Shown: in pieces, positions 52,433-60,981 of the stretch
Position numbering within the stretch: the first letter of the stretch is position 1
Layout of the letters: each line of letters starts with the position of its first letter
NCBI RefSeq assembly: GCF_023715485.1
Contig: NZ_JAMBOF010000001.1
Span: forward strand, 310,001 to 374,000
Length of the DNA stretch: 64,000 nt
Origin: Mesobacillus subterraneus
GTDB lineage: Bacteria; Bacillota; Bacilli; Bacillales; Cytobacillaceae
Direction: 5' to 3'
Made by a program: the position numbers and the translations under genes
Notes under the pieces: model-generated
What the model was told of the DNA's origin: nothing
Seen by the model: the letters and a program-made list of their open reading frames with translations, nothing else
The model's database searches: none

Positions 52433-53890
52433 ATGTCTATTAAATATCGATTGATTCTATCCTATCTTGCCATGGTCTTGGTGCCTCTGATCCTGTTCAT
52501 TCTTGCAGGCTTGCTCTTGATGTTTATCTTTCTTGGGGACATCCGCGAAGTTAGTGATCTGATGCCGGAAAGCCATGATTATAAGAACACTGTGAGTGAG
52601 GATACAAAGCTGTTTGGCGAACTGAAGGAAAAATCCTTTGTTGATCCAGATGGCTTGGCCAATGTGGAATATTTATCAGCCCTTTCAGCCAAGTTGGATG
52701 AAGAAGGTATATTCATTGTCCTAAGGCAAGGACAGGAAATAATCTTTGCATCCGAAGAAACTGCCCACTTGTCTGCAGCGCAGCTCCCTGACTATGGAGC
52801 AGCCACATCATCGCGTAATATTGAGAAAATCGGCAATGAAACATATTCCCTCATGCAGCATGATTTTTATATTCCTGAAAAAGGGAGCGCTTCATTATTT
52901 TTGATAAAGGACGCCAGCCCATTAACCAGGCTGATGCGCACATTTTACCCACTTCTATTTGTCATTCTTGTATTGATCCTCGTGGTTACGAACGGATTGT
53001 TAACCTATTATGTTTCCAGGAGCATAATCAAGCCAATTGAGCATCTGAAAGAAGCGGCTCAAAAAATCAAGGAGGGAAATCTTGACCATACAATTAAAGT
53101 AGATGGAAAAGATGAACTCGCACAGTTGAGCAACGATTTTGAAGCGATGAGAAAGCAGCTGAAGGAATCAGCAGAGGTAAAGGCCCGATATGAAAAGAAT
53201 CGCAAAGAATTGATTGCTCATATCTCTCATGATCTGAAAACGCCAATCACATCCATTAAGGGATATGTAGAAGGTATCCGCGATGGAGTCACAAATTCTC
53301 CTGAGAAACTGGAACGCTATCTCCAAACAATCTACCAGAAATCAATAGATATGGATCTTCTGATAAATGAATTATTTCTTTACTCAAAACTTGATTTGAA
53401 AAAACTGCCTTTTGATTTTGAGGAAGTTGATCTTAAGGATTATATGATAGATTATCTTGAGGAACTGGCATTTGATCTTGAAAAAAGGAATGTGAATCTG
53501 GCTTTTAATTACGATGGATCTGGCTGTTATCCGGTGAGTGTCGACCGGGAAAAATTGAAAAGAGTGTTTTCAAACATTATCGATAACAGCCTGAAATACA
53601 TGGATAAGAAGAATGGAGAAATTACCATTTCTCTTTATCAAAACCAAAGTGAAGTCATCCTTGAACTAGCTGATAATGGTCCTGGTATCAGTAATGAGTC
53701 ACTCCCGTTTATCTTCCACCAATTTTACCGGGAAGAGGGATCTCGTAATAAAGAAACAGGGGGCAGCGGCCTTGGGCTGTCCATCGCTGGCATGATCATT
53801 GAAGAACATGGAGGCACAATCGAGGCAGAAAGCAGTTTAGGGATCGGGACTAAAATCATTATTTCTTTGGCAAAGCAGGTGGACTCATGA
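52433..53890 (+). CDS. Sensor histidine kinase
   Basis: 485 residues. Membrane helix 1 at about 8-35, an extracytoplasmic sensor of about 130 residues, helix 2 at about 170-190, HAMP (SIIKPIEHLKEAAQKIKEGN), HisKA ELIAHISHDLKTPITSIKGY with the phospho-His, and HATPase motifs N (NIIDNSLKYMDKK), G1 (DNGPGIS) and G2 (GGSGLGLSI). It overlaps the regulator gene by 4 nt. Probably controls the adjacent exporter. Confidence 0.93.
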   Translation: MSIKYRLILSYLAMVLVPLILFILAGLLLMFIFLGDIREVSDLMPESHDYKNTVSEDTKLFGELKEKSFVDPDGLANVEYLSALSAKLDEEGIFIVLRQGQEIIFASEETAHLSAAQLPDYGAATSSRNIEKIGNETYSLMQHDFYIPEKGSASLFLIKDASPLTRLMRTFYPLLFVILVLILVVTNGLLTYYVSRSIIKPIEHLKEAAQKIKEGNLDHTIKVDGKDELAQLSNDFEAMRKQLKESAEVKARYEKNRKELIAHISHDLKTPITSIKGYVEGIRDGVTNSPEKLERYLQTIYQKSIDMDLLINELFLYSKLDLKKLPFDFEEVDLKDYMIDYLEELAFDLEKRNVNLAFNYDGSGCYPVSVDREKLKRVFSNIIDNSLKYMDKKNGEITISLYQNQSEVILELADNGPGISNESLPFIFHQFYREEGSRNKETGGSGLGLSIAGMIIEEHGGTIEAESSLGIGTKIIISLAKQVDS

Positions 53891-54579
53891 AAAGAATCCT
53901 TATAGTTGAAGATGAAAAGAGCATAGCTGAACTTGAACGGGATTATTTAGAAATCAATGGCTTCACTGCAGATATAGCTTATGCTGGAGATGAAGGACTG
54001 CGGCTGGCATTGTCCGGAGAGTATGATTTTATATTGCTCGATGTGATGCTTCCCAATATTGATGGTTTTGAAGTTTGCAAAACGATAAGGAAAACCAAGG
54101 ATGTCCCTATCATGCTTGTAAGTGCCAAAAAAGAAGATATTGATAAAATCAGGGCATTTGGTTTGGGGGCCGACGATTATGTTGTCAAACCTTTTAGTCC
54201 TAATGAATTGATTGCGAGGATTAAAGCCCATCTAGCCAGGTATGAAAGGCTGATGGCAAAGCACCGCGAACCGGAAAATAGCGAAATCTTTATCCGCGGA
54301 CTGCATATTGACCGCTCTGACAGAAGGGTTTTCGTAAACAATAAGGAAACTATTTTTACGACTAAGGAATTTGATGTGTTGGCATTCCTGGCGAGCAATC
54401 CTAACCAGGTTTTCAGCAAAGATCACCTTTTCGAACGGATTTGGGGCTATGACAGCATGGGAGAAATCTCCACTGTCACAGTGCACATCCGAAAAATCAG
54501 AGAAAAAATCGAGACAAATCCGTCAAATCCAGAATACATTGAAACCATTTGGGGAGCGGGTTATCGCTTAAAAGCATAA
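53887..54579 (+). CDS. OmpR-family response regulator
   Basis: 230 residues. Receiver domain with acidic pocket VEDEKS, phospho-Asp in YDFILLDVMLPNIDGFE and Lys in LVSAKKEDIDK, then a winged-helix DNA-binding domain (FTTKEFDVLAFLASNPNQVF, TVTVHIRKIREKIE). It is translationally coupled to the kinase gene (ATGA overlap). The kinase-before-regulator order is less usual for bacilli. Confidence 0.95.
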   Translation: MKRILIVEDEKSIAELERDYLEINGFTADIAYAGDEGLRLALSGEYDFILLDVMLPNIDGFEVCKTIRKTKDVPIMLVSAKKEDIDKIRAFGLGADDYVVKPFSPNELIARIKAHLARYERLMAKHREPENSEIFIRGLHIDRSDRRVFVNNKETIFTTKEFDVLAFLASNPNQVFSKDHLFERIWGYDSMGEISTVTVHIRKIREKIETNPSNPEYIETIWGAGYRLKA

Positions 54580-54630
54580 AGATGGATGGAAACTGTTAGT
54601 GACACATGCACATATTCCAAGCATTTCATT

Positions 54631-54742
54631 TTTATAGCGAAAATGAGAATTTTATAGCGGATTTTTCACTTTTATAGCGAAAAATAAATTTTTATAGCGA
54701 AATTTTTACTTTTATAGCGAAATGGAAATTTTAACGAATTTT
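54631..54742. repeat. Tandem array of five to six ATAGCGAA repeats with an exact 20-bp period (array 2)
   Basis: ATAGCG begins at 54634, 54654, 54674, 54694 and 54714. A sixth degenerate unit (TTTTAACGAA) follows in phase. Cores are preceded by TTTT and the orientation equals that of array 1. It lies between the response regulator and the terminator of the convergent gene. Confidence 0.92.
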
Positions 54743-54764
54743 TTCCAATTTGAATAAAAGTTTT

Positions 54765-54800
54765 TAAAAAGTGTCTGAGCTCGTAATAGAGCTCAGCACC
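54765..54800 (-). terminator. Terminator of the permease-M1 gene
   Basis: CTGAGCTC / GAGCTCAG stem extended by GTG/CAC, with TTTTT on the minus-strand exit and T5 on the plus strand. Confidence 0.8.
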
Positions 54801-54814
54801 ATTTTTCAATCTAT

Positions 54815-57700
54815 CTATTCTCTCACCTCAGGTTTCAGCCAATCCTGGAAATATCCTTTTGCTTGAGGGTGGCCTGCTTTTTCAAATAGTTCGACCAGAT
54901 CGTGTCCTGAGGCGTTCCTATTCGTGTGCACTTTGATGTAATCCTTCAAAGCTTTGCGAACTTTTCCTGCCTTCACAAGATAATCCAGTTCCAAGTACAT
55001 ATTAGAGCCATGTAAACTCATCATGAGAGTATAATCATTTATATTTTTAAATTCATTCAATGGGCTGCTTAAAAACTGGCTTTCTGTTTGAATTCTTGCT
55101 ATTTCTTGTTGCTGCTTTATTTGTTCTTCTGCAGAACCTCGAGCTGTGTAGCCTTTTTCTCCCATATAAGTTTGCAAGGAGTAGCTAACGAGACTTTCAT
55201 TCACCCATGGTTCCTTATATCCCTGGCTTCCAATCATTCCTGACAGCCACTGGCGGATTACGCCATCTGTCATGCTAAGAGAGCCAAAGTCATTATCAGT
55301 AAAGTTATAACCAGGTGAGAAAATCATACCCTGGTAAGCCATCTGTGGATTTCCTTCAGCTGTCCGGATAATATCCAGTTCCTTATAAGGTAAGGAAGCA
55401 TCAAAGAGATCGGTAAAGAATTGAATAGATTGAGCGGCCCCCATAGCATTACTGTGTGCTTTCATCTGCTTATCAGTAGTGGGCCGGTACCAAACGTTTA
55501 CAGCCGTTTCGTCAGGAGTCATGAACTTTTCCATTTGATAATACTGTTTATCCAGCAGGACAAGGGCAAAATCACGGACGTTTTCCACCTTAGCATTGTA
55601 TTTGATTGTTTCCCCCTGAGCCTCTTTAGTGGCTATAGCCTCCTCTGCATTCGATAGGATTTCGAACTTAGAAGCAGCATTTATGGTAACGTCGTAGTTT
55701 GCTGTTTCGCTATAGAATGGGAAGCCAATCGGTGAATAAGGATCCAGGTTCCATCCGTTTTTATCAAACACAGCCTGTTTCGGCAGGAAGTTCCCAAGCC
55801 ATACTGCTGCATAATCGTAGCTTGCATTACTGTAATTCGCAGGGAGCTGGAAATTGAACTTAAGATCAATTTCAGCGGCTGCCTCGTCCGCCCAATTCTT
55901 CATTTGTATCTCTAAAATAGTTCCATCCACTTTGAAATCAGCTTTCTCATTATTTACTTTGATTTCCTGGATATCGATCCAGCCCGGTACCGGTGAAGGT
56001 CCTCTGACTAATTCCCATTCAGGTCCATCAATTGGTTCCTTAAACTGGTTAGGATACAGATGGAAGTAGATTTTTTCCTGATCTGCGCCAGTTGTATTGG
56101 TTGTTGTAACGTGAAGGCTGCCTTTTAATGAAGCATCAGCATCCTGATAAGTCAGGTTGGCTTTATAAATGACAGGCACATGCTCCTTGTTTGTAAAACT
56201 GGTGCTAAATAAGTCTTTAATCTCTTTCGATTCTGAGGATACCTCTACACTTTTTTCTTTAGAATTTGCTTTTTCATTCTCGCGATATTCCGCATAGGAA
56301 AATACACCTGCCCATAATACGAAAGACGCCGTCAATAAAGTAGTTAAAACCGGCTTACTGTTATATGAGAAATATTCTGCAGCATTCACGACAACTCTTT
56401 CAGCACTGCGATAAATGCTATAGCGAGCCAAATAACCTCGTACCGTCATGAGCTTTTCGCGGATCAAGTCACTTATATAAATATTTTTTTCATAGTCCAC
56501 TGCTGGCTGCTCTTGCAGACCCAATAATACAAAACTCCTTGAGAGGCTTGTTTCTTTGGCAGCATGGACTTCAGCAGTCTTAACCCTGTGTTTAACAGGC
56601 ACGACTCCAGCAATATGGTCCTCAACCTCTTTCTTCATCCAATTCACTATGATTGCAATGAAGGCAATGATCAGGATTGGGCTGTAAGCCATCCATGGTG
56701 CCCGTCTGATCAGCCAAAAGTTTTGGCCAGCCATACCAGCAAGTTCATTAGTAATGCTCCTGTATATTAACCTTGGGTCATCAGTCAGCGGAGTAGGATG
56801 GGGACCGCCTAAATATAATGAAAAGATTCCCAGGAACGTCAGCACCTGCAGCACCGATAAAATCTGCTGAGTAGTCAATAAAAGTAAATGAGATTTAATA
56901 TTCGGCCATACATGCTTCACCAAAGTATGAAATTTACTTGCACCCATCAGTGATGAACTAAGTACATATGGCTGTTTCTGTATTTCTTCTATCATATTGA
57001 GGGTGAAGTAATAGACGCCAGGGAGACCAATCAACAACAAAACAAGAACTTGATACTCTAGAATGACCTTTGCAGAAATCCCTAAGGGAATAGCTGCTAT
57101 CTGGATAATTAAAATGATTCCTACAAGCAATGGCGGAATGTATATGAATGGCCAAAAGAAGGCGCGGAAATATCGCTTAATGCCTGGAAACCATAATATC
57201 GTCACCAGCGCCAGCATTGCACCGGCTAAAAGGCGAGCAAGGGTAATTCCAAATACCGCCCCGAGGGTGTATTTAACCCCTGCAAGCACCAGGTTCACCA
57301 TACTCCGCGCACCCATATCTGTCCCAAGCGGGAAGGTTAAGGAAGGCGGAGCGGGCGGAGCGGCGACAAATTTCCCATCTTCATCAAAAATCAAAGGTTC
57401 GTTGCTCTCCGGCATAGGCTCCGTGAAGGCACTGATCAGGAACAATAGAATAATGATCGTTGAACCGACTTTGATGTTCCGGTATTTAAGGTTATTGAGA
57501 TATTGAAGCAAAGCTACGAATCTTTGAAATAAATATTTAGCTAGGATGGGCAAGCGTGTTTTGATTTTTTGATAATTCAGCTCTCTAGTTTCCCTTACTA
57601 GCCACGTAATGCCAGTTTTTATATTTTTATAATTGATATACCTAAAAAAAGTGACAATTAGTGCGAGTGCATTTGCGAAAATATTCCTTACCCTTTTCAT
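54815..57700 (-). CDS. Dpp-type ABC permease fused to a degenerate M1-peptidase-like domain
   Basis: 961 residues. The N-terminal 370 form a BPD_transp_1 permease of the DppC kind, with EAA loop GASKFHTLVKHVWPNIKSHL near residue 252. After a further membrane helix near 450, residues about 480-955 resemble the M1 aminopeptidase beta and catalytic domains. The GxMEN-like site reads NPQMAYQGM and HExxH is replaced by DGVIRQW; the third ligand Glu survives in WVNESLVSY. Zinc binding is therefore unlikely. The next gene downstream overlaps in the operon sense (57697-58650 is upstream, 4-nt overlap). No ATPase or binding protein lies nearby. Confidence 0.78.
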   Translation of the reverse strand: MKRVRNIFANALALIVTFFRYINYKNIKTGITWLVRETRELNYQKIKTRLPILAKYLFQRFVALLQYLNNLKYRNIKVGSTIIILLFLISAFTEPMPESNEPLIFDEDGKFVAAPPAPPSLTFPLGTDMGARSMVNLVLAGVKYTLGAVFGITLARLLAGAMLALVTILWFPGIKRYFRAFFWPFIYIPPLLVGIILIIQIAAIPLGISAKVILEYQVLVLLLIGLPGVYYFTLNMIEEIQKQPYVLSSSLMGASKFHTLVKHVWPNIKSHLLLLTTQQILSVLQVLTFLGIFSLYLGGPHPTPLTDDPRLIYRSITNELAGMAGQNFWLIRRAPWMAYSPILIIAFIAIIVNWMKKEVEDHIAGVVPVKHRVKTAEVHAAKETSLSRSFVLLGLQEQPAVDYEKNIYISDLIREKLMTVRGYLARYSIYRSAERVVVNAAEYFSYNSKPVLTTLLTASFVLWAGVFSYAEYRENEKANSKEKSVEVSSESKEIKDLFSTSFTNKEHVPVIYKANLTYQDADASLKGSLHVTTTNTTGADQEKIYFHLYPNQFKEPIDGPEWELVRGPSPVPGWIDIQEIKVNNEKADFKVDGTILEIQMKNWADEAAAEIDLKFNFQLPANYSNASYDYAAVWLGNFLPKQAVFDKNGWNLDPYSPIGFPFYSETANYDVTINAASKFEILSNAEEAIATKEAQGETIKYNAKVENVRDFALVLLDKQYYQMEKFMTPDETAVNVWYRPTTDKQMKAHSNAMGAAQSIQFFTDLFDASLPYKELDIIRTAEGNPQMAYQGMIFSPGYNFTDNDFGSLSMTDGVIRQWLSGMIGSQGYKEPWVNESLVSYSLQTYMGEKGYTARGSAEEQIKQQQEIARIQTESQFLSSPLNEFKNINDYTLMMSLHGSNMYLELDYLVKAGKVRKALKDYIKVHTNRNASGHDLVELFEKAGHPQAKGYFQDWLKPEVRE

Positions 57701-58650
57701 ATATCCATCCCCCGAGCGTTTCCGGTTTTTTTACCGAAAAAAGTGACTAATCTCTCTATAAGGATTACTGGCAGCATAAAGACCCCGACATAAAAGAAAA
57801 TCTTTACTGGAGATGCACCCTGTGTCATCAATAAATCATAAAGCTCCTTTATATAGCCATCGAGGACAAACATGTGTTCAACAAGCACCAGGTTTGTCAA
57901 AACCAAGAAGATGATGGTTTTGAAGTGGATGGAAACAACCGGCACAATGTTTAGGGTTAAATGGATAAAAAGAAGCCGTATCTTAGATAACCCTTTTGCC
58001 TGACCTAACAGAATGTAATGTTTTTCAAATTCCTCTTCCATTACTTTAATCAGGAATTGCGCAAAAAACAGTGATGGAAGGAGGGAGTTTATAATCATCG
58101 GGAAAACCAGCGGTTCTTTACCGGCCAACCCATACATCGTAACGAGACGGATATTGAATTCTCTGTAAAGAGTGAAAAGGAACATCTGCATCATAAAAAT
58201 AATGAGTAAATCAGGTAGTCCTTCAAAAAAATTCAGGACATGTTTAACCTTTGAGCGTTGTTTGTAAGGGAAATTCATAAATAAATAGGCTAGAAAACAT
58301 CCTATGAAAATAGTGAAAGCCAAACTTACAAAAATGATTTCAAGCGAGTATGTATACCGCTCAATGACGGTTTCTTGATTCCAGCTTTCGAAAAATTGCC
58401 AGCTAGCAGGTTCGAAAAATTGTGTTGCTGTCGCTGCCATAGCTTTAAAAAAGGCAGACAGCTTAAAGCCGAGATGGTCACCTTCCGGCACCCGATAAGC
58501 GAAAAACCTGGGAAACGAAATGAAAAATAACAGACCTGCTATTGAGGTCAAAAGTAAAAATGGATAATGAATGATCTTTTTCATAAGCTCTCCTTTGGAA
58601 AAAAATTCTTTATTTAAGTTTTGACGTAGTAAGATTATGTAAGGTTGCAT
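57697..58650 (-). CDS. Dpp-type ABC transporter permease (DppB-like)
   Basis: 317 residues, six membrane helices of the BPD_transp_1 family. An early segment FFISFPRFFAYRVPEGDHLG is followed by the cytoplasmic loop HYILLGQAKGLSKIRLLFIH, equivalent to the EAA loop. Its stop codon overlaps the start of the permease-M1 gene by 4 nt, so the two form a heterodimer-like pair. The frame opens at 58650; an internal ATG at about 58584 (MKKIIHYPFLLLTSI, after AAAGGAGAGC) is a good alternative start. Confidence 0.75.
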   Translation of the reverse strand: MQPYIILLRQNLNKEFFSKGELMKKIIHYPFLLLTSIAGLLFFISFPRFFAYRVPEGDHLGFKLSAFFKAMAATATQFFEPASWQFFESWNQETVIERYTYSLEIIFVSLAFTIFIGCFLAYLFMNFPYKQRSKVKHVLNFFEGLPDLLIIFMMQMFLFTLYREFNIRLVTMYGLAGKEPLVFPMIINSLLPSLFFAQFLIKVMEEEFEKHYILLGQAKGLSKIRLLFIHLTLNIVPVVSIHFKTIIFLVLTNLVLVEHMFVLDGYIKELYDLLMTQGASPVKIFFYVGVFMLPVILIERLVTFFGKKTGNARGMDI

Positions 58651-58760
58651 AAGTTTAGAAATATTTTTTAATAATTTTGTGATAATTGCAAAAATAATGT
58701 AATATAAATTATAATAAACCGACTGGGTAGTTTATTTAAAAAGAACAAGGGGGAAGGCAG

Positions 58761-60293
58761 ATGGAACAGAAGGTAATGAACCAATCAATCATTTTTGCGC
58801 TTGAAAAATTTACAGAACTAGATGAAAAAATCTCGCATTTTAATAGTATTTTAGGTTTGCTGAGCTGGGACCAAAAAGTTATTGCTCCTAAAAAAGGACG
58901 GTCGATTTTTGCGAATGCAAATGGCACACTTAGAACGGAAGCGTTCAAACTTACAGTTTCTGAGGAAATGGGGGAGGTGCTCAGCACTCTCTCTGCCCCG
59001 GAAGCTGAGGAATATCTAGATGAAGCGGCAAAGGCTAAGGTTCGTGAACGTCTTAAATCTTATAATCGTTCAAAGAGTATTCCAGCTGAAATGATCAAAG
59101 ATTTTTCCGTGCTTACGTCAAAGGCGAACGATGCCTGGGAAGAGGCAAGGGAGAACAATGACTTTGAAAAATATCTTCCCTATCTAGAGAAAATCGTAGA
59201 GTTTAAGCGGAAAGCTGTTGAAATTTATGGTTATGAAAACCATCCCTATGATGCTCTGCTGGATGAATTTGAGCCAGGACTGACAGTTGAAAAGTTAGAT
59301 CCATTGTTTGTTAAATTAAGAGAATCAAGTGCGGATTTGCTTAAGAGAATTCAGAACTCAACCTGCAAACCTCTTGCGGAAATTTTTGAACAGCCATACT
59401 CGGTGGAGAAACAAAAGGAATTTAACCGTCATATCCTACCGCTTATTGGTTTCGATTTGGAAGCAGGAAGGCTGGATGAAACAGTCCATCCTTTCGCGCA
59501 GACCGTGAACACGGGTGACGTCAGGATTACGACCAGGTATCTCGAGAATAATGTTCGTTCTGCCATTTTTGGAACAATCCATGAGGCAGGACATGGGATA
59601 TATGAACAAAATATCAATCCTGAGTTTGAAGGAACTGTACTCCAGGAAGGAGCTTCTTTTGGAATCCATGAATCACAATCACGATTCCTGGAAAATATGG
59701 TTGGCCGCTCCGAGCAGTTCTGGAAATACTTTTATCCAAAGCTTCAGGAGCATTTTCCTGATCAGCTGGGAAATGTAGCGCTGGATGATTTTTACCGAGC
59801 CATCAATTCGGTACAGCCATCTTTCATCAGGGTCGAAGCGGATGAGCTGACATATAACCTCCATATCATGGTGCGTTATGAGATTGAAAAAGCATTGATT
59901 GCAGGGGAAATTGAAGCAAAGGATCTGCCGGGAATATGGAACGAAAAAATGAAGGAATATCTTGGGGTAACTCCAGCCAGCGACAGCGAAGGAGTCCTGC
60001 AGGATATTCACTGGTCTTTCGGAGGCCTTGGCTACTTCCCATCTTATTCCCTGGGCAATCTTTATGCTGCTCAAATCCTGAATAAGGTACAGAGGGATCT
60101 TCCTGATTTCCACGAAAGTATTGAAGAAGGAAATTTCAGTGTGATCCAGCAATGGCTTAAGTTGAATATTCATCAATATGGCATGCTTTATACGCCTAAT
60201 GAGTTGATCGTCAAGGCTACCGGTGAAGAACTGAATGCAGATTATCTTGTTCAATATCTTGAAGAGAAGTACAGCAAGGTATACAAGCTCTAA
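58761..60293 (+). CDS. Carboxypeptidase M32 (thermostable carboxypeptidase Taq family)
   Basis: 510 residues. The zinc motif HEAGH is at 274-278 (in GTIHEAGHGIYEQNI), preceded by TRYLENNVRSAIF and followed by the third ligand region GASFGIHESQSRFLENMVGR. M32 enzymes remove C-terminal residues in the cytoplasm. Length and order match B. subtilis YpwA. GGGGGAAG lies before the ATG. A TetR gene follows after 37 nt. Confidence 0.95.
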   Translation: MEQKVMNQSIIFALEKFTELDEKISHFNSILGLLSWDQKVIAPKKGRSIFANANGTLRTEAFKLTVSEEMGEVLSTLSAPEAEEYLDEAAKAKVRERLKSYNRSKSIPAEMIKDFSVLTSKANDAWEEARENNDFEKYLPYLEKIVEFKRKAVEIYGYENHPYDALLDEFEPGLTVEKLDPLFVKLRESSADLLKRIQNSTCKPLAEIFEQPYSVEKQKEFNRHILPLIGFDLEAGRLDETVHPFAQTVNTGDVRITTRYLENNVRSAIFGTIHEAGHGIYEQNINPEFEGTVLQEGASFGIHESQSRFLENMVGRSEQFWKYFYPKLQEHFPDQLGNVALDDFYRAINSVQPSFIRVEADELTYNLHIMVRYEIEKALIAGEIEAKDLPGIWNEKMKEYLGVTPASDSEGVLQDIHWSFGGLGYFPSYSLGNLYAAQILNKVQRDLPDFHESIEEGNFSVIQQWLKLNIHQYGMLYTPNELIVKATGEELNADYLVQYLEEKYSKVYKL

Positions 60294-60330
60294 TTGTGCA
60301 GAAATCAACTCAGAAAAAGAGGTAGTATAA

Positions 60331-60945
60331 ATGACACCGATTGTTTCGGAGGAATATAAAGAAAAGAAGCGTCAGGAAATATTGCAGAGCGCACATGCTT
60401 GTTTTGCAAAAAAAGGCTTTGAGGCTTCGACAGTGGATGAAATAGTCACTCATTCAGGACTAAGCAAAGGGGCAATCTATAATTACTTCAAGAGCAAGGA
60501 TGAAATATACTTAGCCCTCATGGAAGGCCAGACAAATGAGTCCGGAAAGACGTTCACGAAGGCGATTGACGAACGTGAGACGGCTTTGGACAAATTGAAT
60601 TACCTGATAGAAGCTTACTTGCTTAATGATCCAAATGATGAAGAGAACAAGGATCATGCGTTGGTTCATTTCGAGTTCAGGCTTTACTCTACCCGCAAAC
60701 CTGAATTGAAAAAAGCACTTACTGAACGCTATAAGAGCTTCTTTGTCACACTGCTGGCAGGAATCATCCAGGAAGGGCAAACTACAGGTGAATTCAAAAA
60801 AGGAATCGATCCGGACATGTACGCTGATATTTTCTGGGCAATGGTAAATGGGGTTACCTTACAGGCAGCAATACTAGAAAATTATCGCTATAAAGATATA
60901 CTAAAAGAAATGCAATCCATGTTCGTTGAAAACTTAATGGTTTAA
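60331..60945 (+). CDS. TetR/AcrR family transcriptional regulator
   Basis: 204 residues. N-terminal helix-turn-helix (FEASTVDEIVTHSGLSKGAI, YNYFKSKDEIYLALM), then an all-helical ligand domain. AGAGGTAG precedes the ATG. It may be co-transcribed with the M32 gene. Target and ligand cannot be told from sequence; a convergent antiporter gene lies downstream. Confidence 0.92.
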   Translation: MTPIVSEEYKEKKRQEILQSAHACFAKKGFEASTVDEIVTHSGLSKGAIYNYFKSKDEIYLALMEGQTNESGKTFTKAIDERETALDKLNYLIEAYLLNDPNDEENKDHALVHFEFRLYSTRKPELKKALTERYKSFFVTLLAGIIQEGQTTGEFKKGIDPDMYADIFWAMVNGVTLQAAILENYRYKDILKEMQSMFVENLMV

Positions 60946-60950
60946 AAAAT

Positions 60951-60980
60951 AAAACCAGTGAGATCGTCTCACTGGTTTTT
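60951..60980. terminator. Bidirectional terminator
   Basis: 13-bp stem AAAACCAGTGAGA / TCTCACTGGTTTT with T/A runs on both sides, between convergent tetR-like and antiporter genes. Confidence 0.9.
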
Positions 60981-60981
60981 A

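Noticed and set aside
57063-57506. 147-codon plus-strand frame
   Set aside because: Opposite the permease-M1 gene. No recognisable product or ribosome site.
59679-60308. 209-codon minus-strand frame
   Set aside because: Lies entirely opposite the M32 carboxypeptidase, which has its zinc motif. Composition is that of a shadow frame.
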